Source: Vulcanimicrobiia bacterium (GTDB lineage: Bacteria; Eremiobacterota; Eremiobacteria; Baltobacterales; Baltobacteraceae). From it: 13,442 nt of DNA. Location: positions 1 through 13,442 of the forward strand of contig JAMXLG010000040.1 in the NCBI GenBank assembly GCA_024281135.1. The letters are read 5' to 3'. Numbering within the stretch: position 1 is the first letter of the stretch; each line of letters begins with the position of its first letter. The notes beneath the pieces were generated by a model, which had not been told where the DNA came from, did not search any database, and saw nothing but the letters and a program-made list of their open reading frames with translations. The position numbers and the translations under genes are program-made. Below are positions 1 to 7,915 of the stretch, piece after piece.

Positions 1-34
1 CTAAAGCGAACGGAGCCGCACAAAGAGGAACTGC

Positions 35-1453
35 ATGCTTCATTTCGTTCTCTCCGTTGCGCTTGGCCTTCATCTTTCGCCGTGCACGGTAACGAAGGCG
101 AACATCGCCGCAAAGTGCGGAACCTTCGGTGTCTACGAAAACCGGGAGACGCACAGGGGGCGCGTTATTGGGCTACGTGTGCTGGTCGTTTCCGCAAAAC
201 ACCCCAGCGGCCGCGCACTCACATGGCTAGAAGGTGGCCCCGGGGGAGGCGCCGTCGACACCGCGCCGTTCATCCTGAACGGTGACTACGCCAAAGAGTT
301 TGTAGCCGAACGAGACCGCTACGATGAAGTCTTCATGGACTTCCGGGGAACGGGAAAGTCGCATCCCTTCCATTGTCAATTCGCACCCGCAACGAATCCC
401 ACCGCATATTTTGCGCACCTATGGGATCCGGCACTGCTCAACACGTGCATTGCGTCAATGCGCGGGTATGCCGATCCGAACCAATACAACACGAACAGTG
501 CCGTCGATGATCTAGACGATCTTCGCGCGGCGCTCGGCTATAAGCGATGGGTTCTGGATGGTGGATCGTACGGCACATTCGCTGCTTTGATCTACATTCG
601 GCGCCATGAATCAAACGTGGCCGGAGCCATTCTCGACGGCGTCGATCCGCCGCATTTTCAAGCGCTTCCCGGCGCGCCGGAGGGTGCGCAGACTGCCTTC
701 GACGACGTTCTTGTGAAGTGCCGAAGCGATGCAACCTGTCGCCGCAAGTTTCCGAATACGGCCGAACAATTTCAGCAGCTTCTCGATCGCCTTGGACGAC
801 CGCTGCCGATGACGGTTACGAATGACAGGCTACATAAGACATATGAAGTGAAGCTTTCTAAGGAAGTCTTTGTCGATCAATTCCGTCACATGCTTTATCA
901 GCCTGGGACCATCGCGTTCGTACCGGTGATTTTGGATCGTGCGGCACACGGTGACGATCGTGGAGTCGCTCGCGGGATACAGCTTATCGCCGAGGGGTTC
1001 GGGCAGGCGGTGAATGGTGGAGCGAACCTGACGTACTCGTGCGCCGACCAGATACCATTCATCGGCGATGAGGCGATCCGGCAAGCGGCCGCGCAGTCTT
1101 TCGCCGGAGACCTGCGCGTGCGTGCGCAACAACGAGCCTGCGCGCACCTCAACGTGCGCCCGATGGCGTCTTCTTTTGATGATGCGGTTAGAAGCACCGT
1201 CCCGATCGTCATGCTGACCGGATCCGACGATCCAGCGACTCCACCACACTTGGCTGCATCGGCACTCGCGTATCTGCCGAATGCAAAAGAAGTCATCGTG
1301 CGGGGTGCTGGGCACGGCGCCGAAACGCCATGCACTGATGCGCTTGTGGAAAAGTTTCTCGTCACGCTCTCCGCGCAAGATCTTGATACGCAAGCGTGCG
1401 GCGTGACCGAGAAACCGTTCCCGTTCGCTACTTCACTGAAGCAGTTACCGTAG
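35..1453 (+). CDS. Exported TAP-like alpha/beta hydrolase (S33-type peptidase)
   Basis: Predicted serine hydrolase of the tripeptidyl-aminopeptidase-like branch of the alpha/beta hydrolase fold, 472 residues, a usual length for that family. Seen: EGGPGG at residues 66-71 (oxyanion-hole strand typical of S33 peptidases), DFRGTGKS at 102-109, nucleophile elbow GGSYG with Ser178, GSDDPATP with acid Asp399, and GAGHG with His427. Ten Cys residues suit a protein that forms disulfides outside the cytoplasm. The N-terminus is hydrophobic but lacks a clear positive n-region, so the signal peptide is weak. ATG 35 is the only usable start in the window: an in-frame TAA lies at 2-4, and AAAGAGGAA at 22-30 is a fair ribosome binding site. 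Inferred role: release of N-terminal amino acids or short peptides, or de-esterification. Its 3' end overlaps the convergent binding-protein gene by 26 bp. Confidence 0.85.
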   Translation: MLHFVLSVALGLHLSPCTVTKANIAAKCGTFGVYENRETHRGRVIGLRVLVVSAKHPSGRALTWLEGGPGGGAVDTAPFILNGDYAKEFVAERDRYDEVFMDFRGTGKSHPFHCQFAPATNPTAYFAHLWDPALLNTCIASMRGYADPNQYNTNSAVDDLDDLRAALGYKRWVLDGGSYGTFAALIYIRRHESNVAGAILDGVDPPHFQALPGAPEGAQTAFDDVLVKCRSDATCRRKFPNTAEQFQQLLDRLGRPLPMTVTNDRLHKTYEVKLSKEVFVDQFRHMLYQPGTIAFVPVILDRAAHGDDRGVARGIQLIAEGFGQAVNGGANLTYSCADQIPFIGDEAIRQAAAQSFAGDLRVRAQQRACAHLNVRPMASSFDDAVRSTVPIVMLTGSDDPATPPHLAASALAYLPNAKEVIVRGAGHGAETPCTDALVEKFLVTLSAQDLDTQACGVTEKPFPFATSLKQLP

Positions 1454-3008
1454 ACGGTGCCGCTCGACGCCAGGCAGCGATGTTCCACAAGTCGCTGCCG
1501 ACCGGGACTGCTTCGACGCCTTGCAGGTCACGCCGCGCGACCACCGACGACGGCGTCCATACGAGCGTGTAAAACGGCAGATCGTCGATCAAATGGCGTT
1601 GGATTGCATGATAGATTTCCGCCCGTTCGTTGCGATCGTAGGTTTCTAGTCCCCGTTGCACGAGTTGGTCGACCTCGTGATTTGAATACGCAGACGTGTT
1701 GGCGCCGTTTGGTGGAAGCGCAGACGTTGCGACGAAACGTTCGTCGTTCGGATCGGGTGAGACCGCCACGAAGGAAAAGAGCGCAATCTGGTAGTTCCCG
1801 CTCATGAGCAACCCGCGGTCGACGCTGCGAGCCAACAATAAATTCGCGGGCACATTTTTGATGGTAAGGTTGATGCCGATGTCGCGTAGTGCTGATTGCA
1901 CGCCGATTTCCAAACGGTAGCGCTGATCGTTGCCTGTGGTACTCACGAGCGTCAGTTGCGGATGGGTATATCCCGAGAGCGCTAGCTCTCGACGCGCCGT
2001 CGCTTGGTCGAAGCGATAGAATCCGATAGAAGGATCGCGTGCCCAGGACGACGGCGCTTGATCGAGCGGCGCGAGGCCGCCGAACCCATAGAGATAGGAT
2101 CGCTGCAGCAGCGCAGGGTCGAGCGCATATGCGATTGCACGTCGCACGTGAATGTTGCTTTGCGGACCACTCCCAGGTCGAAGATTGAAACTCAAATGTT
2201 CCCATTCGAGCGTATTGGTCGAATGCACCGTAAGCTGCGAATCGCGCTGCCCTTGCGCGAGGCTCGTCGTGCTCAGCAGCAACGCCGCATCGACGCTCCC
2301 GTCACGTAACGCGTTGAGAACGGATTGGTCGTCATGCATGAAGCGCAGTTCGATACGATCGAACGCGGGGCGGGGCACCGTATATGGATTGCGCTCGAAC
2401 TCAACTTCGTCGCCGCGGCGCCACTGCACGATGCGATACGGCCCCGTGCCGATGTACCCGTTGACCGCGTGCGCCGACACTATTGCGCCCTGACGGCCGC
2501 ACGCAAAGAGCGAAAGCACCGGCGCGTAACGTTCGCGCAAGCGAACGCGGACGGTCCATGGATCGGGCGCGTCGATCGAACTGATGCGGTCGTAGCCTGC
2601 ATGCGTCGGCACGTTACGCTTTGGGTCCATCAGCGCGTGCCAGGTGAAGATAACGTCGCGCGCCGTAAAGGGGACGCCGTCTTGCCAGCGCACGTCACGG
2701 CGCAAATGATAGACGACGGTGCGGCCGTCGTCACTGATACCTCCGTTTGCATGTGACGGCACCGCTAGCGCAAGATCGGGGAGAATTGCGCCGTCGGGCC
2801 CAAAACGCACGAGTCCGTCATAAGCAAGCGTAATCGTATCGTTCGCGGCGGCCAGATTCGCGAGCAGCGGATCGAGCGAATCAGGTTCTTCGGGGATCGC
2901 GATGACTAGCGTAGAGGCCTCATGGTCGATCGCTCGGTGCACGCGCGTGCATCCGGTCGACACGATGAGGGCCAACAGAATCGCTAACGCGATGCAGGCA
3001 GGCCGCAT
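1428..3008 (-). CDS. Oligopeptide ABC transporter substrate-binding lipoprotein (SBP family 5)
   Basis: Extracytoplasmic solute-binding protein of the DppA/OppA type, 526 residues. A hydrophobic signal segment (residues 4-17) ends in STGC, a lipobox with lipidated Cys20. Family features follow in order: EEPDSLDP near 40-47, the VRWQDGVPFTARDVIFTW stretch near 106-123, and GTGPYRIVQW near 187-196. Known family role: capture of di- or oligopeptides, sometimes nickel or sugars, for an ABC importer. No permease or ATPase gene lies nearby, so the importer must be elsewhere or the protein is an orphan. The start ATG lies 5 nt from the shared operator and has no Shine-Dalgarno sequence, which fits a leaderless message. 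The hydrolase on the other strand starts 2 or 26 bp away, giving a very tight divergent pair. Neighbouring peptidases support a peptide ligand. Confidence 0.9.
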   Translation of the reverse strand: MRPACIALAILLALIVSTGCTRVHRAIDHEASTLVIAIPEEPDSLDPLLANLAAANDTITLAYDGLVRFGPDGAILPDLALAVPSHANGGISDDGRTVVYHLRRDVRWQDGVPFTARDVIFTWHALMDPKRNVPTHAGYDRISSIDAPDPWTVRVRLRERYAPVLSLFACGRQGAIVSAHAVNGYIGTGPYRIVQWRRGDEVEFERNPYTVPRPAFDRIELRFMHDDQSVLNALRDGSVDAALLLSTTSLAQGQRDSQLTVHSTNTLEWEHLSFNLRPGSGPQSNIHVRRAIAYALDPALLQRSYLYGFGGLAPLDQAPSSWARDPSIGFYRFDQATARRELALSGYTHPQLTLVSTTGNDQRYRLEIGVQSALRDIGINLTIKNVPANLLLARSVDRGLLMSGNYQIALFSFVAVSPDPNDERFVATSALPPNGANTSAYSNHEVDQLVQRGLETYDRNERAEIYHAIQRHLIDDLPFYTLVWTPSSVVARRDLQGVEAVPVGSDLWNIAAWRRAAPSTVTASVK

Positions 3009-3010
3009 GT

Positions 3011-3808
3011 ATGCGTGTATACAATCTTGAGGCCATGCTTCCTGTAACCGCCGCCTATGCGGCGCCCGTCGATCGTGGCAAGCATCTTCTCGATATTTAT
3101 CGCCCCTCGAGCGCCGGTGCTCATTCCGTCGTCATCTTCGTACACGGCGGCGGTCTGACTGAAGGCGATCGAACGTGGTACCGCGCCGTCGGAAACTCTC
3201 TTGCGACGGGTGGATACGTCGCGGTCATTCCATCGTATCGTTACTATCCCGCGACGAATCCCGTCGGTTCGGCTCGTGACGTCGTCGATGCAGTTGCGTG
3301 GACCGCAACACATATTGCTCGCTATGGTGGCAATCCGAAGCATATTATTCTGATTGGGCATTCCGCCGGCGGATGGATGGTTGATTTGGCAATGATGAAC
3401 CGTCAGCTATGGACCGGCACCGGATTCTCGCACGCGCCCATAGCTGCAGCGGCATATCTCTCAGGCGATTTCGCAGACATCATGTATCCCGCGCCCAGCG
3501 AGTCGGCCGCGGATCGCGCGTCGGACGTCAAACTGGTCGGCCCTCCGGGAGAACAGCGTGCTCGTTTTTCGCCGGATCGTTACCCGCTCGCGCACGTCCC
3601 GTGGCTGCTGGTTTGTGCGACTCATGACGATCCGGGAACGTGCGACGATCGCGACGCGTACGCTAAAGCGTTGCGCAGTGCGTCGATACCGGCAACCACC
3701 TTCACCGACCGCGGCACTCACATGGGCGAAGTCGAGCACCTTCATACCATTGGATCGGGCTTGCGGACGGTGTTCGACGCGTGGGTTTTGAAAGTAAGGA
3801 GTCTATGA
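3011..3808 (+). CDS. Alpha/beta hydrolase, BD-FAE/HSL-like esterase
   Basis: Small alpha/beta hydrolase, 265 residues from ATG 3011. Seen: LLDIYRP near 26-32, oxyanion motif HGGG at 45-48, nucleophile elbow GHSAGG with Ser118, acid candidates Asp206, Asp207 or Asp213, and GTHMGE with His237. This pattern matches carboxylesterase, hormone-sensitive-lipase-like or kynurenine-formamidase-like enzymes; the exact substrate is unknown. The true start may be ATG 3035 (257 residues), because starting at 3011 puts the predicted operator inside the coding region. Neither start has a well-spaced Shine-Dalgarno sequence. No signal peptide is clear, so a cytoplasmic place is likely. The stop TGA overlaps the GntR start as ATGA at 3805-3808, so the pair is translationally coupled, and the regulator is probably controlled from the operator upstream of this gene. 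Confidence 0.85.
   Translation: MRVYNLEAMLPVTAAYAAPVDRGKHLLDIYRPSSAGAHSVVIFVHGGGLTEGDRTWYRAVGNSLATGGYVAVIPSYRYYPATNPVGSARDVVDAVAWTATHIARYGGNPKHIILIGHSAGGWMVDLAMMNRQLWTGTGFSHAPIAAAAYLSGDFADIMYPAPSESAADRASDVKLVGPPGEQRARFSPDRYPLAHVPWLLVCATHDDPGTCDDRDAYAKALRSASIPATTFTDRGTHMGEVEHLHTIGSGLRTVFDAWVLKVRSL
3014..3029 (+). promoter_or_regulatory. Predicted GntR/FCD operator 1 (divergent promoter core)
   Basis: CGTGTATACAATCTTG contains the perfect palindrome TGTATACA at 3016-3023. The same 16 bases recur, inverted, at 7781-7796 upstream of the S9 peptidase. Bacillus subtilis GntR binds ATACTTGTATACAAGTAT, and related FadR-subfamily regulators use the same core, so a site for the GntR gene at 3805 is likely. 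The site sits 5 nt from the binding-protein ATG at 3008 and 5 nt from the alternative hydrolase ATG at 3035. The embedded TATACA/TACAAT could also be the -10 element for both directions, so binding should block transcription. No convincing -35 element is visible. Confidence 0.7.
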
Positions 3809-4452
3809 GCGCGCTCAAGCTCCAGAGCACCTCCGATGCGCTGGCGACGCGAATCCGCGAGGAGATTCTCGACGGGACATTCGCTGCGGGCGATCCGCTG
3901 CCGCAAGAAGAGATGGCGGCACGCTACGGCGTGAGCCGTAGTCCGATTCGCGAAGCGCTGCGTCAGCTCGAAGCCGAGGGCTGGATCGTATATCATCCCA
4001 ACCGCGGCGCATTCGTCGCAAAGGTAAGCGCGCAAGACGTTCGCGAGCTCTACCAAGTCAGGCGCATCCTCGAGGTCGGCGCATTGCGTTTGGCGTTCCC
4101 AAAGATTGACGAGGCTGCGCTCAAACGCATGCGCGAGATCGACCGGGCGATGCGCAGAGCCGAAACGCCGAGAGAAGCAATGCAGCATCATCTCGATTTT
4201 CACGCCGCCCTCTATGGACTCGTCGGAAATCCGCGAATGCTGGTTGCAATCCGCGCACATCACGTGCGTGTGCAGCGGCTTCCCAATCCGAATGAGAGCA
4301 TCACGGGCGTCGTTCGTCTCTCGCGTGACGACCATCGCGCGCTGCTTGAAGCGCTAGAGCAGCGCGACCTCAAAGCCGCCGAGCGGACGACATTAGCGCA
4401 CATCGATCACCTCGAGGCGAACATGCTGCGTGCGCTGGAAGAGAGCGAGTAG
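3805..4452 (+). CDS. GntR family transcriptional regulator, FCD (FadR) subfamily
   Basis: DNA-binding regulator of 215 residues. An N-terminal winged helix spans about residues 8-72, with the GntR signature YGVSRSPIREALRQLEAEGW at 41-60. A helical FCD ligand domain spans about 78-206. Asp131/His133, His177 and His199 match the usual metal-ligand positions of FCD domains, where a metal helps bind small carboxylate effectors. A GTG at 3781 would add eight residues, but TAAGGAG at 3795-3801 and the ATGA overlap with the upstream hydrolase favour ATG 3805. The 3' end overlaps the convergent M20 gene by 46 bp. Inferred: represses the peptide-use locus and itself through the repeated TGTATACA sites at 3014-3029 and 7781-7796, and is released by a product of peptide breakdown. 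The effector is unknown. Confidence 0.93.
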   Translation: MSALKLQSTSDALATRIREEILDGTFAAGDPLPQEEMAARYGVSRSPIREALRQLEAEGWIVYHPNRGAFVAKVSAQDVRELYQVRRILEVGALRLAFPKIDEAALKRMREIDRAMRRAETPREAMQHHLDFHAALYGLVGNPRMLVAIRAHHVRVQRLPNPNESITGVVRLSRDDHRALLEALEQRDLKAAERTTLAHIDHLEANMLRALEESE

Positions 4453-5780
4453 CGGTCGAGTAAATCGGCGATCGCGCCCGCACCGCGGACAAAATCGCTC
4501 AATCGCACGTTTTCGTCCGGCGCATGTTTTCTCGACCCCGGGTAGCTGCAGCCGATGCTTGCAAACGGCACACCGAGGTGTCGTACGACGTGCGATGCAG
4601 GTCCAGTCCCGCCGACCATCGGCGTGACGAGCGGATCGCAGTCGTAATGTTCGCGCAGAACGTCGATCGCAAGTCCGATGAAGGGATGATCGGGATCGCT
4701 GCACGCAGCGAGTTGTCCTTCGCGCGCGACTACTTCGATGTCGCCGAATCCATGTCGCTGTAGATGTTCGCGTAGCGCGCTCAGGCAACGCTTCGGATCT
4801 TGATTCGGGGCCAGACGAAAATCGATGCGCGCGTGCGCGCTGCCCGGAATCACGGTTTTGTTTCCGTGCTCGATGTGCCCGGCCCAGATCCCCGATATGT
4901 TGCACGTCGGTGCGAACACTGCTTCACGCTGCGCGAGACCTTCGCGCCCACCGACGAAATGCTGTACGCCATACTCCGCGCGATACGTCGCCGCTTCGTC
5001 CGGCATATCGCGTAACAGTTCATATTGACGTGGTGTTGGTCCCGTAAGTTCGTCACCGAAACCATCGATCGTGACGTTGCCGTCCCGATCGCGCAACGTC
5101 GTTAGAGCCTCGATCAACCGCCAAGCGGCATTAGGCAGTACGTGGGCCCAGCCGGAGTGCGCGTCGTGACGCAGCGTGTGCGCGACGAGTTCAACGTAGA
5201 GTAGTCCGCGTACGCCGAGCCACAGATACGGACGCCCTTCGCCGTCGACCTGACCTGCCTCCCAAATGCACGCATCGGCCGTCAGCAGATCGCGATGTTC
5301 GAGGATGAACGGCTCGAGGTTGCGACTTCCGCTCTCCTCTTCACCTTCGACGAAGAACGTAAGCGCAAGCGGAAGTTCGTCGCCGTAGCGTGCACGCAGC
5401 ACGTCGAGCGCCGCAAGACGCGCCACAATTTCTCCTTTGTCGTCCATCACGCCGCGCGCGTAGAGTTTTCCATCGCGCAGAGTCGGTTCGAACGGCGGTG
5501 TCGTCCACGCGTCGATCGGTTCGGGCGGCTGCACGTCGTAGTGATTGTAGAGCAGCACCGTGCGTGCTCCACTGCCGATGGTTCCGACGACGACCGGGTT
5601 CCCCGCGGTCGGCAATATCTGCGTTTTCACGCCACGCCGTTCTAGTGCACGCGCCAACCACTGCGCGGCCTCCGTAATCCCGGTCGATTGGCTCGAGACA
5701 CTGGGAATGCTCGCAAACTCCGAGAGTTCCGCGACATACCGGCTGAGATTTTGCTCGATATACGTTGCAGCCTCGATCAT
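4407..5780 (-). CDS. M20 family metallopeptidase (dipeptidase)
   Basis: Zinc peptidase of the M20 family, 457 residues, close to the dipeptidase/carnosinase-like branch. Seen: NHYDVQP with metal ligand His80 and catalytic-support Asp82, GVMDDKG with bridging Asp113, EGEEESGS with catalytic Glu147 and metal ligand Glu148, a dimerisation (lid) domain around 185-300 including HDAHSG, and the C-terminal RKHAPDENV with metal ligand His419. Where many relatives have an Asp after the next strand, this protein has Glu174 (CIWEAG), a conservative metal-ligand change. No signal peptide, so it is likely cytosolic and cleaves imported di- or short peptides. An upstream in-frame ATG at 5852 would add 24 implausible residues; the ATGA overlap with the S9 stop at 5777-5780 fixes the start at 5780. 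The 3' end overlaps the GntR gene. Confidence 0.92.
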   Translation of the reverse strand: MIEAATYIEQNLSRYVAELSEFASIPSVSSQSTGITEAAQWLARALERRGVKTQILPTAGNPVVVGTIGSGARTVLLYNHYDVQPPEPIDAWTTPPFEPTLRDGKLYARGVMDDKGEIVARLAALDVLRARYGDELPLALTFFVEGEEESGSRNLEPFILEHRDLLTADACIWEAGQVDGEGRPYLWLGVRGLLYVELVAHTLRHDAHSGWAHVLPNAAWRLIEALTTLRDRDGNVTIDGFGDELTGPTPRQYELLRDMPDEAATYRAEYGVQHFVGGREGLAQREAVFAPTCNISGIWAGHIEHGNKTVIPGSAHARIDFRLAPNQDPKRCLSALREHLQRHGFGDIEVVAREGQLAACSDPDHPFIGLAIDVLREHYDCDPLVTPMVGGTGPASHVVRHLGVPFASIGCSYPGSRKHAPDENVRLSDFVRGAGAIADLLDRYSLSSSARSMFASR

Positions 5781-7756
5781 TTCGGCAGGCTCGCATCCGG
5801 AATCGCGATTCCGCCGTGCTGAGCAATCCACGCCATCGTCGCGCCGAACCAATTGATAACGCCTTGCGGATCATTCGGTCCGTGCCCCGCTTTCGTGTCG
5901 GCGATCATGCGCACGGGTGCTCCGTTTTCTGCGAGCGTCTTGTAGAATTCAATCGCTTGCATGTACGGCGCGCGCGTGTCGGCGAGACCGGCGATGATCA
6001 GTAGCGGAGTCTTCTCTTGCAAAGCAAAGGTGAGCGGAGACTGCGCTGTGAGGAGCGTCTGATTGGACGCCGGCTTATCACCGAAGAATCTGCGCGTGAT
6101 GTTCGGACTTTCGGAAAGCGTGTAATCCTGCAGCAGATCGGTGACGGGCACTTGCGCGACAGCTGCACGGAATCGCGTGCTGTGCGTCACCATCCACGAC
6201 GTGAGGTAACCTCCGTACGACCCGCCTTCGATAAACGTGCGGGCTGGGTCGCCGATGCCGGCTGCATTCAAGGCATCAAGTCCTGCGAAATCAGCGGCCG
6301 TCGGTACCTCTCCCCAGTTGCCGACGATTGCTTTATACGACCAATCACCGTACCCGTCGCTGCCGGGCGGATCGGGACGAAAGTAGACGTATCCGTAGCT
6401 CGCGAGATACTGCGCGAACCCGTCGAATGAGAAGTCGTCGGCGCACTGTGGACCGCCGTGCGGTTCCACGACCAGCGGTGCGGTTCGCAGCGATGCGCCG
6501 TTGCTAGGCAGCGTCAGTTGACCGTGCAGCGTGTGTCCGCTCCCGTCGCTCCAGGTAAAGAAACGTGTTTGCGCGAGCGGAAGATCGTGCGGTAGTGCGG
6601 CTACATGCGTGACTTGTCGCGTCGTGCCGTCGGGATCGCGCACGTACAACTCGTTCGGTTGTGTCGGTGTCGACCAGATATACGCAATGCGCCCCGTGTT
6701 TGCAATCGAGAATCCTTCGGCGGAACCGCTGTCGCTGGTCAGTGGTTTTGGTTCGGTGACCCCCGACGGATCGAGTTGATAGAGACGCATCGAGACGCCG
6801 TCGAGAAGATCCACGATCAAGCCGCCCTTCGACCAGGTCATCTCGCCGTTCGAGCACGACCAGAGATCGCGATCGAGCGTCGCGCTTACATCATGGCCGT
6901 TGACGAACACGTCTTCGCGCGACGCCAGCTTACCGTCCCACGAGTGCGTGTACGCAATCTCGTTTCCCGACGGAGCAAATGCGGGCGGAGCGCTGGCGGG
7001 ATACGCGAAGAACGCGTGGTCGACGACTTGCTTCGGGTCTGCGCTCGCGGTGTCGAGTGCGACGTATTGCGCATGTTCGAAATCACCGTAGACGGGCGTC
7101 GGCTGACGCACGACGACGAGTTGCTTCGAATCGGCGGACCACGACGGATCGTGATCGGTCTCCGGACCACCGTATGACCATCCGTCACCGGTCAAGCGTC
7201 GCGTCGTGCCGTTTGCAATGTCAACGATCCAGACGTCGCGTTGCGCGGGACGCGTGTCCCGGTAGTCGTTCTCTAAATCGAGCCAATGGAAACGTGGAAC
7301 TGTCATCGTTTTTCCCGTGGTCTCCACCGCCGCGATTGACGCACCGTTCGGCGCCCAGGTAAAGCCGATCACGTTACGCGTTCCTTGCGGATATTTGCGA
7401 AGCGTGCGGCCGCGCGCGTCGGTAACGAGGATCGCCGCATTTCCTTTCGGGTCTTGCGCCGTCCATGCGACCTGCTTCGAATCGGGCGACCACCGAGGAT
7501 GGCTGAACAACGACGAAAGCTCGTGTGTAGTGCCCGTCGCTACATCGACGACCTCGTAGCCTGTGTCGAAACTATTGTCTTTGAAGTTTGCGTGTCCGAC
7601 GCCGATGATTGCTTGCGTACCATCCGGCGAGAGTTGCACCTCCTGGATGAACGCCGGCGCTAGGGCATCGCGCATGGTCCAAGGCCGTGCGCTCGCCGCC
7701 CCCGCGCAGATCGCTACGAGCGCGGCCGAGCAAACGAACAGTCTGGTAATCCGCAT
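5777..7756 (-). CDS. Exported S9 family prolyl oligopeptidase
   Basis: Serine peptidase of family S9 (dipeptidyl-peptidase IV or acylaminoacyl-peptidase type), 659 residues. A Sec signal peptide (positive MRITR, hydrophobic 6-20) has a likely cleavage site after AASA near residue 23. Residues about 30-390 hold repeated SPDG and SPDSK-type turns of a WD40-like beta-propeller. The catalytic domain (about 400-650) has HGGP at 433-436, GGSYGG with Ser513, LADTRAP with Asp593 and KAGHGP with His625. It should trim peptides in the periplasm or at the surface. GGGAGG ending 7 nt before ATG 7756 (7764-7769) is a strong ribosome binding site. The predicted GntR operator lies 24 nt upstream of the start. 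It is the first gene of a two-gene operon with the M20 dipeptidase, joined by ATGA. Confidence 0.95.
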   Translation of the reverse strand: MRITRLFVCSAALVAICAGAASARPWTMRDALAPAFIQEVQLSPDGTQAIIGVGHANFKDNSFDTGYEVVDVATGTTHELSSLFSHPRWSPDSKQVAWTAQDPKGNAAILVTDARGRTLRKYPQGTRNVIGFTWAPNGASIAAVETTGKTMTVPRFHWLDLENDYRDTRPAQRDVWIVDIANGTTRRLTGDGWSYGGPETDHDPSWSADSKQLVVVRQPTPVYGDFEHAQYVALDTASADPKQVVDHAFFAYPASAPPAFAPSGNEIAYTHSWDGKLASREDVFVNGHDVSATLDRDLWSCSNGEMTWSKGGLIVDLLDGVSMRLYQLDPSGVTEPKPLTSDSGSAEGFSIANTGRIAYIWSTPTQPNELYVRDPDGTTRQVTHVAALPHDLPLAQTRFFTWSDGSGHTLHGQLTLPSNGASLRTAPLVVEPHGGPQCADDFSFDGFAQYLASYGYVYFRPDPPGSDGYGDWSYKAIVGNWGEVPTAADFAGLDALNAAGIGDPARTFIEGGSYGGYLTSWMVTHSTRFRAAVAQVPVTDLLQDYTLSESPNITRRFFGDKPASNQTLLTAQSPLTFALQEKTPLLIIAGLADTRAPYMQAIEFYKTLAENGAPVRMIADTKAGHGPNDPQGVINWFGATMAWIAQHGGIAIPDASLPK

Positions 7757-7780
7757 CCTTCAACCTCCCGCTTTCAGAGC

Positions 7781-7796
7781 CAAGATTGTATACACG
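7781..7796 (-). promoter_or_regulatory. Predicted GntR/FCD operator 2 (S9-M20 promoter)
   Basis: CAAGATTGTATACACG on the plus strand is identical over 16 bases to the reverse complement of 3014-3029, with the palindrome TGTATACA at 7787-7794. Read toward the S9 gene it is CGTGTATACAATCTTG, the same orientation as site 1 has toward the hydrolase-GntR pair. TACAAT within it could be the -10 element, giving a leader of roughly 20 nt containing the strong Shine-Dalgarno sequence. The wider 159-bp divergent region 7757-7915 also holds an AT-rich patch (7849-7871) that may serve the plus-strand pyruvate-kinase-like gene; no further clear promoter boxes are visible. Confidence 0.7.
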
Positions 7797-7915
7797 TATG
7801 CGATTTCCTTCGCCTTGAGTGTGCGGCGCCCGTGTGAGCGGCCGCTCGATTTTATTTAAAGAAACGTAAATGCATTGCTCAGGCGCTCTTCACAAAAGGC
7901 GGGTACGGTGAGCAC

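Noticed and set aside
830..1393. Long minus-strand frames opposite the TAP-like hydrolase (also 898-1488)
   Set aside because: Antisense shadows of a gene with a complete catalytic triad; composition is Arg/Ser-rich with no domain.
5781..5852. 24-residue N-terminal extension of the M20 peptidase
   Set aside because: It lies inside the S9 gene, reads as polar non-family sequence, and the ATGA at 5777-5780 gives a start matching the family N-terminus.
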